From Pseudomonas vlassakiae (GTDB taxonomy: Bacteria > Pseudomonadota > Gammaproteobacteria > Pseudomonadales > Pseudomonadaceae): a stretch of 64,000 nucleotides of DNA. This document shows positions 44,558 to 57,011 of the stretch, piece after piece. The position numbers and the translations under genes are program-made. Location: positions 1 through 64,000 of the forward strand of contig NZ_JABWRP020000006.1 of assembly GCF_014269035.2 (NCBI RefSeq), read 5' to 3'. The notes under the pieces were generated by a model. The model worked only from the letters and a program-made list of their open reading frames with translations. It was not told where the DNA came from and made no database searches. The first letter of the stretch is position 1; each line of letters starts with the position of its first letter.

Positions 44558-45343
44558 ATGGAACTGTTAGGCGCCTTCTGGGCGGAACACTGGTTGCTGG
44601 CGATCCTGATGCTGGGCGCTATTGCATTCGTTGCAGGCTTTGTCGACAGTATCGCGGGGGGTGGCGGGCTGTTTCTGGTGCCGGGCTTTCTGCTGGTGGG
44701 CATGCCACCGCAGGTTGCCCTGGGGCAAGAGAAGCTGGTCAGCACCCTGGGCACCCTCGCGGCCATCCGCAACTTCCTGGCCAACAGCAAGATGGTCTGG
44801 CAGGTAGCGCTGGTCGGGGTGCCGTTTTCATTGATCGGGGCTTACCTGGGCGCGCACCTGATCGTGTCGATCCCGCAGGAACTCGTGGGCAAGATCATCC
44901 TGGCGCTGATCCCGTTCGGCATCCTCATCTTCCTCACCCCCAAGGACCGCCCGGTGGAGGAGCGCGAGCTGTCGCCGCGCATGCTGTTCACCGTGGTTCC
45001 GCTGACCTGCCTGGCCATCGGCTTCTACGACGGCTTCTTCGGTCCCGGCACCGGCAGCATGTTCATCATCGCGTTCCACTACCTGCTGCGCATGGACCTG
45101 GTCTCCAGCTCCGCCAACTCCAAGACCTTCAACTTCGCCTCCAACATCGGCGCGCTGGTGGCGTTCGTCATGGCGGGCAAGGTCGTTTACCTGCTGGCGC
45201 TACCGCTGGTGGCCTGCAACATCCTCGGCAACCACCTGGGCAGCGCCCTGGCCCTGCGCAAAGGCAATGAAGTGGTGCGCAAGGCGCTGGTGTTCTCGAT
45301 GCTCTGCCTGTTTACCAGCCTGGGTGTGAAGTACCTGGCCTGA
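44558..45343 (+). CDS. TSUP-family membrane transporter (TauE/SafE-like)
   Basis: The 261-residue protein has about eight membrane segments and the two TSUP repeats: GFVDSIAGGGGLFLVPGF near the N-terminus and GFYDGFFGPGTGSMFIIAF in the middle. Family members export or import sulfite, sulfonates such as isethionate or sulfoacetate, or related organic anions. Starts 29 bases after the oxygenase and ends 20 bases before the SDR gene, so it is probably the export or uptake step of the same pathway. Confidence 0.88.
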   Translation: MELLGAFWAEHWLLAILMLGAIAFVAGFVDSIAGGGGLFLVPGFLLVGMPPQVALGQEKLVSTLGTLAAIRNFLANSKMVWQVALVGVPFSLIGAYLGAHLIVSIPQELVGKIILALIPFGILIFLTPKDRPVEERELSPRMLFTVVPLTCLAIGFYDGFFGPGTGSMFIIAFHYLLRMDLVSSSANSKTFNFASNIGALVAFVMAGKVVYLLALPLVACNILGNHLGSALALRKGNEVVRKALVFSMLCLFTSLGVKYLA

Positions 45344-45363
45344 CCCTTCCAAGGAGATAACTG

Positions 45364-46125
45364 ATGAAAACTGCATTCGTGACCGGCGCGTCTTCGGGCT
45401 TTGGCCGGGCCATCTGCCGCACCCTGATCGGCAAGGGTTACCGTGTGATCGGCGCCGCCCGGCGCATGGACAAGCTGCAAGCGCTGGAAGCCGAGTTGGG
45501 CGTCAATTTCATTGCGCTGGCGCTGGATGTCACCGATCCGCAGTCGATCGAGGCGGCGTTCGATCAGGTCCGTGACGCCTCGCTGCAGATCGACCTGCTG
45601 GTGAACAATGCCGGGCTGGCGCTGGGCGTCGACCGTGCCCAAGCCAGCAGTAGTGCGAACTGGCAGCAGATGATCGACACCAACGTCACCGGCCTGGCCA
45701 TGGTGACCCACAAGGTCCTGCCGCAGATGGTGGAAGCCGACAGCGGCATGATCATCAACATGGGGTCGATTGCCGGCACTTATCCGTACCCGGGCGGCAA
45801 TGTGTATGGCGCCAGCAAGGCCTTCGTCCGCCAGTTCAGCCTCAACCTGCGCGCCGACCTCGCAGACACCCGCGTGCGGGTGAGCAATATCGAACCGGGC
45901 TTGTGCTCGGGCACCGACTTCTCGGTGGTGCGGCTGAACGGTGATCTTGATGCCGTGCAAGCGCTGTACCGCGACGTGGAGGCCATCCTGCCCGAGGATA
46001 TCGCCGCTACGGTGGCCTGGATTGCCGAGCAGCCGGGGCATGTGAATATCAATACCGTCGAGATCATGCCGGTGGCCCAGAGCAGTGCGGCGCTCAATGT
46101 GGCGCGTAATCTGCCGCGGTGTTGA
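45364..46125 (+). CDS. Short-chain dehydrogenase, YdfG-like
   Basis: The 253-residue enzyme has the NADP-binding TGASSGFG (7-14), NNAG, and the catalytic Ser135, Tyr148 and Lys152 (NVYGASKAF), all one position from E. coli YdfG, with EPGLCSGTDFS and HVNINTVEIMPV also shared. YdfG oxidises 3-hydroxy acids such as L-allo-threonine; the sulfoacetaldehyde reductase IsfD belongs to the same branch and is also encoded beside a TSUP exporter. AAGGAG precedes the start. Last gene of the oxygenase-TSUP-SDR unit. Confidence 0.88.
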   Translation: MKTAFVTGASSGFGRAICRTLIGKGYRVIGAARRMDKLQALEAELGVNFIALALDVTDPQSIEAAFDQVRDASLQIDLLVNNAGLALGVDRAQASSSANWQQMIDTNVTGLAMVTHKVLPQMVEADSGMIINMGSIAGTYPYPGGNVYGASKAFVRQFSLNLRADLADTRVRVSNIEPGLCSGTDFSVVRLNGDLDAVQALYRDVEAILPEDIAATVAWIAEQPGHVNINTVEIMPVAQSSAALNVARNLPRC

Positions 46126-46743
46126 ATGGCGTATGCAATGACCTGACTGGGGCCTACTCAACGTTACCCTCAGCCCCAGCCGACTCAAGCCCTCAAGAAT
46201 GCGCAACCCGCCGCCTCCAGTGAGGCGGCTCCCTAAACCACAACGTGTCCGCCAATGAAGCAGCAATGCTTTCAAGAGAAAGTAGTTCTTGTTCCTGCGG
46301 GAAGAGACTTTCGGAAATTACCGGCCCATATGAGCAGCTTCTTGAGAAAGGTAACCAGCACCTGAATCTTTCTCATGGATTGGAGGTGGCAGCCGTACGC
46401 GAGAGTGAGAAAACCGAGAGAAGCTAGCAAAGGCTCGGCCAGGCGTAAGCCCGACGTACGGCCACCATGATGGTGCTGCTAGCTAATCGATCGGGTTCTC
46501 ATGCCCGGTCGCCGGAGCGACCCGAAAAGGTGCCTTACGGCTGATTGGTCGCGGGTGGGGTCAGCCGGCAGCCGCAACGCAACCTCCAGACACAATCGAT
46601 CCCCACCCCCCGTGATCCATGTCATCGCACCTTCGCGATTCTTGACTAGTCTTACCCATTGGCGGCCATCAATTAGCCGCCACCGTGACTACCAAGAGGC
46701 GCCGGCCATGTTCCGTGCGTCCAAACCTGATCAGGAGTGCACG
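46126..46743. other. 618-base region upstream of formate dehydrogenase; structured, no supported gene
   Basis: No convincing gene is present; a 60-codon plus-strand frame at 46245-46427 has no recognisable features. The stretch 46343-46475 contains several complementary segments: TGAGAAAG/CTTTCTCA (46343/46368), a long stem 46385-46399 with 46455-46466, CCGAG/CTCGG (46414/46434), and CACCAT-G-ATGGTG (46463-46475). Near the gene, TGGCGGC/GCCGCCA (46660/46676) forms a hairpin and TTGGC-N4-ATCAA (46659-46672) matches 8 of 10 positions of an ANR/FNR box. Confidence 0.5.
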
Positions 46744-49700
46744 ATGGATCTCAACCGTCGGCAGTTCTTCAAGGTCGCCGCTGTCGGCCTTGGAGGCTCG
46801 AGCCTGGCGGCGTTGGGCATGGCCCCGACGCCGGCCTTCGCCGAGCAGGTGCGTCACTTCAAGCTGGCGCATACGAAGGAAACCCGCAACACCTGCCCCT
46901 ACTGCTCGGTCGGCTGCGGCCTGATCATGTACAGCCAGGGCGATGCGGGCAAGAACGTCAAGCAGAACATCATCCACATCGAAGGCGACGCCGATCACCC
47001 GGTCAACCGTGGCACCCTGTGCCCCAAAGGTGCCGGCCTGCTCGACTTCATCCACAGCCCCAGCCGCCTCAAGTACCCCGAGGTGCGCAAGCCGGGCAGC
47101 AATGAGTGGGTGCGGGTCAGCTGGGACGAGGCGCTCGACCGCGTTGCCGACCTGATGAAAAAGGACCGCGACGCCAACTTCATCGAGAAGAACGCCCAGG
47201 GGCAAACGGTCAACCGCTGGCTCACCACCGGTTTCCTCGCTGCTTCCGCCGCCTCCAGCGAGGCTGGCTACCTGACCCACAAGGTCGTCCGCGCTACAGG
47301 CATGCTGGGGTTCGACAACCAGGCACGTGTCTGACATGGCCCGACGGTGGCAAGTCTTGCCCCGACGTACGGCCGTGGCGCCATGACCAACCACTGGTCC
47401 GATATCGCCAACGCGAATCTGGTCCTGGTGATGGGTGGCAACGCAGCAGAAGCGCACCCGTGCGGCTTCAAATGGGTGACCGAAGCCAAGGCGCACAACC
47501 AGGCGCGGCTGATCGTGGTCGACCCCAGGTTTACCCGTACCGCTTCGGTGGCGGACTACTACGCGCCGATCCGTACCGGTACCGACATCGCCTTCATGGG
47601 CGGGCTGATCAATTACCTGCTGAGCAATGACAAGATCCAGCACGAGTACGTGCGCAACTACACCGACGTGTCGTTCATCGTCAAAGAAAACTACGGCTTC
47701 GAGGACGGGCTGTTCAGTGGCTACGACGAGGCCAAGCGCGTGTATGCGGATAAATCCGGCTGGGGCTACGAGCTGGGCGAGGACGGTTTCGCCAAGGTCG
47801 ACCCGACCCTGCAGCATCCGCGCTGCGTGTTCCAGCTGATGAAGCAGCACTACAGCCGTTACACCCCGGAACTGGCCAGCATGACCTGCGGCATGCCGCA
47901 GGACGCCATGATGAAAGTCTGGGAAGAGATCGCCACCTGCTCGGTACCGGGCAAGACCATGACGATCCTCTACGCACTCGGCTGGACGCAGCACTCCATC
48001 GGTGCGCAGATCATCCGCAGTGCGGCCATGGTCCAGCTGCTGCTGGGCAATGTCGGCATGCCGGGTGGCGGGGTCAACGCCCTGCGCGGGCACTCCAACA
48101 TCCAGGGCCTGACCGACCTCGGCCTGCTGTCCAATTCGTTGCCGGGTTACCTGACCTTGGCAGGCGACGCCGAGCAGGACTACGCCGCCTATATCGACAA
48201 GCGCGCTTCCAAGCCGCTGCGCCCGGGGCAGCTGTCGTACTGGCAGAACTACGGCAAGTTCCACGTCAGCCTGATGAAGGCCTGGTACGGGCCGAACGCG
48301 ACGGCGGAAAACAACTGGGGCTATGACTGGCTACCCAAGCTCGATGTGCCGGCGTACGACGTGCTGCGCATGTTCGAAATGATGAGCCAGGGCAAGGTCA
48401 ACGGCTACATGTGCCAAGGCTTCAACCCGATCGCTGCGCTGCCGGACAAGAACCGCGTCACCGCCGCTCTGGGCAAGCTCAAGTGGCTGGTGATCATGGA
48501 CCCGCTGGCCACCGAAACCTCGGAGTTCTGGCGTAACGCCGGGCCGTTCAACGATGTCGACACGGCCAATATCCAGACCGAGGTGATCCGCCTGCCCACC
48601 ACCTGTTTCGCCGAGGAGGACGGTTCTCTGGTCAACAGCAGTCGCTGGCTGCAGTGGCACTGGAAGGGCGCCGACGGCCCGGGCGAGACCCGCACCGACG
48701 TGCAGATCATGAGCGAGTTGTTCATTCGCCTGCGCCAGCGTTATCAGGCCGAAGGCGGGGCCTATCCTGACGCCATCATGAACATCCACTGGCCGTACAA
48801 GATTCCTGAAGAGCCCTCACCGGAGGAGCTGGCCAGGGAGATGAACGGCTGGGCAGTGACTGATGTCACCGACCCGACCGGTGCGGTCGTCAAGGCTGGC
48901 CAGCAACTGTCCGGCTTCGGCCAGCTCAAGGATGACGGCAGTACCGCCTCCGGCTGCTGGATTTTCGCCGGCTGCTGGACCGAGCAAGGCAACCAGATGG
49001 CCCGCCGCGACAACAGCGACCCGTATGGCATGCACCAGGTGCAGAACTGGGCCTGGGCCTGGCCGGCCAACCGCCGCATCCTCTACAACCGCGCGTCCAG
49101 CGACCCGCAAGGCAAGCCGTGGGACCCAGACAAGAAGCGCCTGGTGTGGTGGAACGGCAAGGCCTGGACTGGCACCGACGTGCCTGACTTCAAGGTCGAC
49201 TCGCCACCCGAGGCGGGGATGAACCCGTTCATCATGAACCCCGAAGGTGTGGCGCGGTTCTTCGCCATCGACAAGATGGCCGAAGGCCCGTTCCCCGAGC
49301 ACTACGAGCCGTTCGAGACGCCGATTGGCATCAACCCGCTGCACCCGCAGAACAAGAAGGCCACCAGCAACCCGGCAGGGCGGATCTTCGATTCGGTGTG
49401 GGACACCCTTGGCAAGCACGAGGAGTTCCCCTATGCGGCCACCACTTACCGGTTGACCGAGCACTTCCACTTCTGGAGCAAGCACTGCCGCCTCAATGCC
49501 ATCGCCCAGCCCGAGCAGTTCGTCGAGATCGGCGAGGTGCTGGCCAACGAAAAAGGCATCAAGGCCGGTGACCGGGTGCGGGTGTCGAGCAAGCGTGGTC
49601 ACATCGATGCGGTGGCGGTGGTGACCAAGCGGATTCGCCCGCTGCAGGTCAACAACCAGACGGTGCACCAGATCGGCATTCCGCTGCACTGGGGCTTCAC

Positions 49701-49812
49701 CGGGACCACGCGGCATGGCTACCTGACCAACACCCTGGTGCCGTTCCTCGGTGACGGCAACACCCAGACGCCAGAGTCCAAGTCGTTCCTCGTCAAAGTG
49801 GAGAAACTCTGA
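46744..49812 (+). CDS. fdoG: Formate dehydrogenase (FDH-N/O type) alpha subunit, selenoprotein
   Basis: This periplasmic molybdenum enzyme oxidises formate to CO2. The 1022-residue product is read through an in-frame TGA (47332-47334) as Sec197, in the context ARVUHGPTV. It has a Tat signal (NRRQFFK at 4-10, then a hydrophobic stretch to AFA), a [4Fe-4S] site with Cys51, Cys54, Cys58 and Cys93, and the molybdopterin domains. The ATG at 46744 follows AGGAG; an earlier in-frame ATG at 46708 lacks one. The stop overlaps the beta-subunit start (TGATG). An automated caller would split this gene at 47334. Confidence 0.96.
47335..47367 (+). promoter_or_regulatory. Bacterial SECIS hairpin
   Basis: Directly after the TGA, CGG (47345-47347) pairs with CCG (47362-47364), T47348 is bulged, GGCA (47349-47352) pairs with TGCC (47358-47361), and the loop is AGTCT with the G-T pair at 47354-47355. 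The bulged U and loop GU are the SelB-binding features known from E. coli fdnG/fdhF. Confidence 0.9.
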
Positions 49813-50762
49813 TGGCCAGCCAAGACATCATCGCCCGCTCGGCCACCACTACCGTTCCGCCTTCGGTACGCCAGCTGGACGAGGTCGCCAAACTGATCGA
49901 CACCACCAAGTGCATCGGTTGCAAGGCCTGCCAGGTGGCGTGCTCGGAGTGGAACGAACTGCGTGACGAGGTCGGCCACAACCACGGCACCTATGACAAC
50001 CCCCAGGACCTCACCGCCGAAACCTGGACCCTGATGCGCTTCACCGAGCACGAGCGCGACGACGGCAACCTGGAGTGGCTGATTCGCAAGGACGGCTGCA
50101 TGCACTGCGTCGAGCCGGGCTGCCTGAAGGCCTGCCCAAGCCCGGGCGCGATCATCAAGCATGCCAACGGCATCGTCGACTTCAACCAGGACCACTGCAT
50201 CGGCTGCGGCTACTGCATCACCGGCTGCCCGTTCAACATCCCGCGCATCTCGCAGAAGGACCACAAGGCGTACAAGTGCACCCTGTGTTCCGACCGCGTG
50301 ACCGTGGGCCTGGAGCCGGCCTGTGTGAAGACCTGCCCGACCGGGGCGATCGTGTTCGGCACCAAGGAGGAGATGAAGGTGCATGCCGCCGAGCGTATCG
50401 TCGACCTCAAGTCACGCGGCTTCGAGCAGGCCGGGCTGTACGACCCGGACGGTGTCGGCGGCACCCACGTGATGTATGTGCTGCACCACGCCGACACACC
50501 GAAGCTGTACGCCGGCCTGCCGGACCAACCGGTGATCAGCCCGCTGGTGGGCTTGTGGAAGGGCTTCACCAAACCGCTGGCGCTGTTGGCGATGGGCGCG
50601 GCGGTGCTGGCCGGGTTCTTCCATTACGTGCGGGTTGGGCCGCAGCGTGTGGAGGAGGACGAGCAGCCCACAGCGCCGAACGACAGCGTGCACCAGGTGG
50701 ACCCGTCGGTCCATGTCTATGATCCGACCAAGCCCGGCGGGCAAGGGGAGCAGCGGCCATGA
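49812..50762 (+). CDS. fdoH: Formate dehydrogenase beta subunit (iron-sulfur)
   Basis: This subunit carries electrons from FdoG to the membrane cytochrome. The 316-residue product has four cysteine clusters for [4Fe-4S] centres ([40 protein letters not shown], and CTLC...CVKTCP) and a C-terminal anchor helix (about 257-275). It overlaps fdoG by one base and fdoI by four. Confidence 0.95.
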   Translation: MASQDIIARSATTTVPPSVRQLDEVAKLIDTTKCIGCKACQVACSEWNELRDEVGHNHGTYDNPQDLTAETWTLMRFTEHERDDGNLEWLIRKDGCMHCVEPGCLKACPSPGAIIKHANGIVDFNQDHCIGCGYCITGCPFNIPRISQKDHKAYKCTLCSDRVTVGLEPACVKTCPTGAIVFGTKEEMKVHAAERIVDLKSRGFEQAGLYDPDGVGGTHVMYVLHHADTPKLYAGLPDQPVISPLVGLWKGFTKPLALLAMGAAVLAGFFHYVRVGPQRVEEDEQPTAPNDSVHQVDPSVHVYDPTKPGGQGEQRP

Positions 50763-51415
50763 ACGACAACAAACCGATCCTGCGCTACAACGCCAATGAG
50801 CGGACCAACCACTGGATCGTCGCCATCCTGTTCATGACGGCAGGTCTTTCCGGGCTGGCATTGTTCCATCCGGCACTGTTCTGGCTCAGCCATCTGTTTG
50901 GCGGCGGGCCATGGACACGCATCCTGCACCCGTTCCTGGGCGTGGCGATGTTCGTGTTCTTCCTTGGCTTGGTGTTCCGTTTCTGGCGCGCCAACTTCAT
51001 CACCGCCAACGACCGCCTGTGGCTGCGCCGCGTGGACCGGGTGATGCTGAACCAGGAGGAGGGCGTGCCACCGATCGGCAAGTACAACGCCGGGCAGAAG
51101 CTGCTGTTCTGGACCCTGCTGGTGTGCATGCTGGTGTTGTTGCTCAGCGGCGTGGTGATCTGGCGCGCGTATTTCAGCCAGCTGTTCGGTATCGAGGTCA
51201 TTCGCCTGTCGGCGCTGGCCCATGCACTGGCGGCGTTCGTGCTGATCCTCAGCATCATCGTGCACATCTACGCCGGTATCTGGATCAAGGGCTCGATCGG
51301 CGCCATGCTGCATGGCGGGGTCAGCCGCGCCTGGGCACGCAAGCACCATGAGTTGTGGTACCGCGAAGTGACCGGCGACAAGACGCCGGGCAATCACGGA
51401 CGGAAAGAAGGATGA
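50759..51415 (+). CDS. fdoI: Formate dehydrogenase gamma subunit (cytochrome b556)
   Basis: The 218-residue membrane protein anchors the enzyme and passes electrons to quinone. Four hydrophobic helices are visible, with histidines in the expected places ([27 protein letters not shown]). The start overlaps the fdoH stop (ATGA). Confidence 0.94.
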   Translation: MNDNKPILRYNANERTNHWIVAILFMTAGLSGLALFHPALFWLSHLFGGGPWTRILHPFLGVAMFVFFLGLVFRFWRANFITANDRLWLRRVDRVMLNQEEGVPPIGKYNAGQKLLFWTLLVCMLVLLLSGVVIWRAYFSQLFGIEVIRLSALAHALAAFVLILSIIVHIYAGIWIKGSIGAMLHGGVSRAWARKHHELWYREVTGDKTPGNHGRKEG

Positions 51416-51419
51416 GCGC

Positions 51420-52340
51420 TTGAGCACGATACTCGAACCCGGGCAGATCGAAGCGTCGGCAGTGATGCCGCCGTTTCTGCACCTGCCGCCTGCCAATCTG
51501 TTTGCACTGCGCGCAGCGCGCCTGGAGCACTTGGCTGAGGGCAATGCCCTTGGCGATTACCTGCGGCTGATCGCTCAACTGTGCCGCGTCCAGCAGCAGC
51601 TTGTGGATAACCCTCCCGGTGGGTTGCCGGTGGCTGAGGAACGTCAGCGCCTGTGCATAAGTCATGGCCTGCCACCGCTGGCAGCTGACAGCCTGGTGCG
51701 TGAAGGGCCGTGGCTGGTCTGGTTGCAGGCCTTGCTGATGCACTTGGACAGTGAGGCCAGTGGCGCGCTGGGCGAGGCGCTGCAAGCCCTGCGCGACAGT
51801 GAAGATAGTCAGCGCAAGGGCTGGGGTATTGCGTTGCTCGCTGGCCAGTATGATGCGGTGCCGGCGGCGCTGGTGCCGTTCATTGGCGCCGCCTTGCAGG
51901 CCGCCTGGTCGAGCTGGTTGCTGGCGCTGCCAGCCCCCGAGCTGAAGCCCGCCGGTAGTCTGGCGCAGTGCCCGGCCTGCGGTTCGCCAGCGATGACGGG
52001 GGTGGTGCGCAACCGTGGCAAGCACAACGGTCTGCGTTACCTGGCCTGTTCGCTGTGTGCCTGTGAGTGGCATGTGGTGCGGGTCAAGTGCGTGTATTGC
52101 GATTCGAGCAAGGATTTGCGTTACAGCAACCTCGAAGATGATCGCCATGCCCCGGGCAAGGCGCCGCTGCGCGCCGAATGCTGCCCGGGGTGTGAGAGCT
52201 ACCTGAAACAGCATTATCTGGAGAACGATGCGGCGGCCGAGCCGCTGGCCGACGACCTGGCCAGCCTGGCGCTGGATATCCGCCTGGACGAGGAGGGCTT
52301 CCATCGCCTGGCACCCAACCTGATGCTCGCGCCCGGGTAG
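51420..52340 (+). CDS. fdhE: Formate dehydrogenase accessory protein FdhE (TTG start)
   Basis: FdhE is needed for maturation of respiratory formate dehydrogenases. The 306-residue product has MPPFLHLPPANLFALRAARL near the start and two rubredoxin-like metal sites built from CPACGSP, CSLCACEWH, CVYCDSS and CCPGCESY. The only good start is a TTG with AAGGA upstream, 4 bases after the fdoI stop; an ATG at 51412 in another frame ends after three codons. Confidence 0.92.
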   Translation: MSTILEPGQIEASAVMPPFLHLPPANLFALRAARLEHLAEGNALGDYLRLIAQLCRVQQQLVDNPPGGLPVAEERQRLCISHGLPPLAADSLVREGPWLVWLQALLMHLDSEASGALGEALQALRDSEDSQRKGWGIALLAGQYDAVPAALVPFIGAALQAAWSSWLLALPAPELKPAGSLAQCPACGSPAMTGVVRNRGKHNGLRYLACSLCACEWHVVRVKCVYCDSSKDLRYSNLEDDRHAPGKAPLRAECCPGCESYLKQHYLENDAAAEPLADDLASLALDIRLDEEGFHRLAPNLMLAPG

Positions 52341-52362
52341 TGTCTACACTGTAATACCGAGT

Positions 52363-52397
52363 CGCCTGCTTCGCGGGTAAACCCGCTCCCACAAGGT
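52363..52397 (+). repeat. REP element, first of an inverted pair
   Basis: The core TTCGCGGGTAAACCCGCTCC matches the known 35-bp P. putida REP consensus closely. It lies just after fdhE. Confidence 0.88.
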
Positions 52398-52424
52398 GCC
52401 GCGCAAACCTGAAGGCTGGCGCGG

Positions 52425-52458
52425 GACCTGTGGGATCGGGTTTACCCGCGAAAGGGCC
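52425..52458 (-). repeat. REP element, second of an inverted pair
   Basis: On the minus strand it reads GGCCCTTTCGCGGGTAAACC followed by CGATCCCACAGGT, the same repeat in the opposite orientation, 27 bases from the first copy. The pair can form a large hairpin in the fdhE-selA RNA and may separate the two parts of the module. Confidence 0.88.
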
Positions 52459-52487
52459 ATCAAAGACAACGGATCAGTCCAAGGTAG

Positions 52488-55840
<3,353 letters not shown>

Positions 55841-55846
55841 GTTCAA

Positions 55847-55942
55847 GGAAGGCAATCGCGCCCGGTGGCGCGGCCGGGCTTCAAACCCGGTTGGGGACGG
55901 CAGCCGTTCCCGGGCAGGTTCGACTCCCGCTGCCTTCCGCCA
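55847..55942 (+). tRNA. selC: tRNA-Sec (TCA)
   Basis: The 96-base gene has an 8-bp acceptor (GGAAGGCA 55847-55854 with TGCCTTCC 55931-55938), discriminator G, encoded CCA, the anticodon loop CTTCAAA (UCA anticodon), and a very long variable arm (near 55890-55913). All are tRNA-Sec traits. It begins 6 bases after the selB stop, so it is probably cotranscribed and processed out. Confidence 0.96.
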
Positions 55943-55952
55943 TTTTCCGGTT

Positions 55953-56939
55953 TCAGGCCCGCTCGCCGCAAAGGTCCAGTGCGAACCATTGCTCCACCGC
56001 GTCTACATCCAGCCCAGCACCCAGCAGCGCAAACATCTTGCCCAGCGCCGCTTCGCGGGTCATGCCGCCAGCACTGACCAGTCCAGCCGCGCGCAGGCGG
56101 TTGCCTGCCGCATAGGTATCGAACACGACCGAACCTTCGGGGCACTGGCTGATGGCAGCCAGCAGCACACCCCGCTGGCGCGCTGCACGCAGCACTGCCA
56201 GCAGCGCCTGATCATCCGACGGGCCGGTGCCACTGCCATAGCATTCCAGCAGCAACCCCTGCACGCCGCTGTCGAGCAAGCCCTTCAGATGCCCGGCTTG
56301 CAAGCCCGGATACACCGGCATCACTGCCAGGTTGACTGGCTGACGCTGCTGGCGATAGCTCAGGGCGGCAGGCAATTCGGCGGCACGCTCGCCTTCACGG
56401 TGGCGCGGCAGTGCAGCGAAGGCGTCGAAGGCCTCGCTGCGCAGCTTCGAAGCCCGGCAGCCATGCAGCAGCTGGCCATGGAAGTACAGCTGCACGCCAG
56501 CCTCCAGGCCCTGTTCGAGCAAGCGCAAGGCCCCGCACAGGTTGCCCCAGGCATCGCTGCCCGGCGCGCCAGCCGGCAGCATCGAGCCGGTCAGCAGTAC
56601 CGGCACCGGCAGGCCCAGCAACAGGAACGACAGCGCTGCGGCGCTATAGGCCAGGCTGTCGGTACCGTGCAGCAGCAGCACGCCGTCATGGCCGGCGTCC
56701 ACCGCCGCGACGATGGCATCGCGCATCGCCAGCCAGTTGTGCTGCTGCATGTTGGCGCTATCGAGCAGCGGGTTCATTTCCTGCAGTGTCCATTGCACCT
56801 GGGGTGCGTCGGTCAACTGGGCCAGGTGTTCGCGCATCCGCGCGTCGAAGCCGCCAGCCGGCGCCAGGCCCTCGGCGGTTTCGAGCATGCCGATGGTGCC
56901 ACCGGTGTAGAGCACGAGAAGATTCTTGACAGCACGCAT
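55953..56939 (-). CDS. ansA: Type I (cytoplasmic) L-asparaginase
   Basis: The enzyme hydrolyses asparagine to aspartate and ammonia. The 328-residue product has LLVLYTGGTIGM at the N-terminus with the nucleophile threonine and the second active-site stretch LLHGTDSLAYSAAAL. It has no signal peptide. A start at 56948 would add three residues; neither start has a clear ribosome-binding site. Confidence 0.92.
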   Translation of the reverse strand: MRAVKNLLVLYTGGTIGMLETAEGLAPAGGFDARMREHLAQLTDAPQVQWTLQEMNPLLDSANMQQHNWLAMRDAIVAAVDAGHDGVLLLHGTDSLAYSAAALSFLLLGLPVPVLLTGSMLPAGAPGSDAWGNLCGALRLLEQGLEAGVQLYFHGQLLHGCRASKLRSEAFDAFAALPRHREGERAAELPAALSYRQQRQPVNLAVMPVYPGLQAGHLKGLLDSGVQGLLLECYGSGTGPSDDQALLAVLRAARQRGVLLAAISQCPEGSVVFDTYAAGNRLRAAGLVSAGGMTREAALGKMFALLGAGLDVDAVEQWFALDLCGERA

Positions 56940-57011
56940 GGAAAGCATCCGTAGCGGTGAGCGGAGGTGAAGCAGCCGCCCACGGACGGGGCGGCCAGGC
57001 AGGGGAGGATA

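Noticed and set aside
46245..46427. 60-codon plus-strand frame before fdoG
   Set aside because: No ribosome-binding site, odd composition, and it overlaps the RNA stems described; no family recognised.
46381..46530. Group II intron fragment or Moco riboswitch
   Set aside because: GTAA-type loop and long stem were suggestive, but domain V of a group II intron and the conserved Moco-motif bases could not be found.
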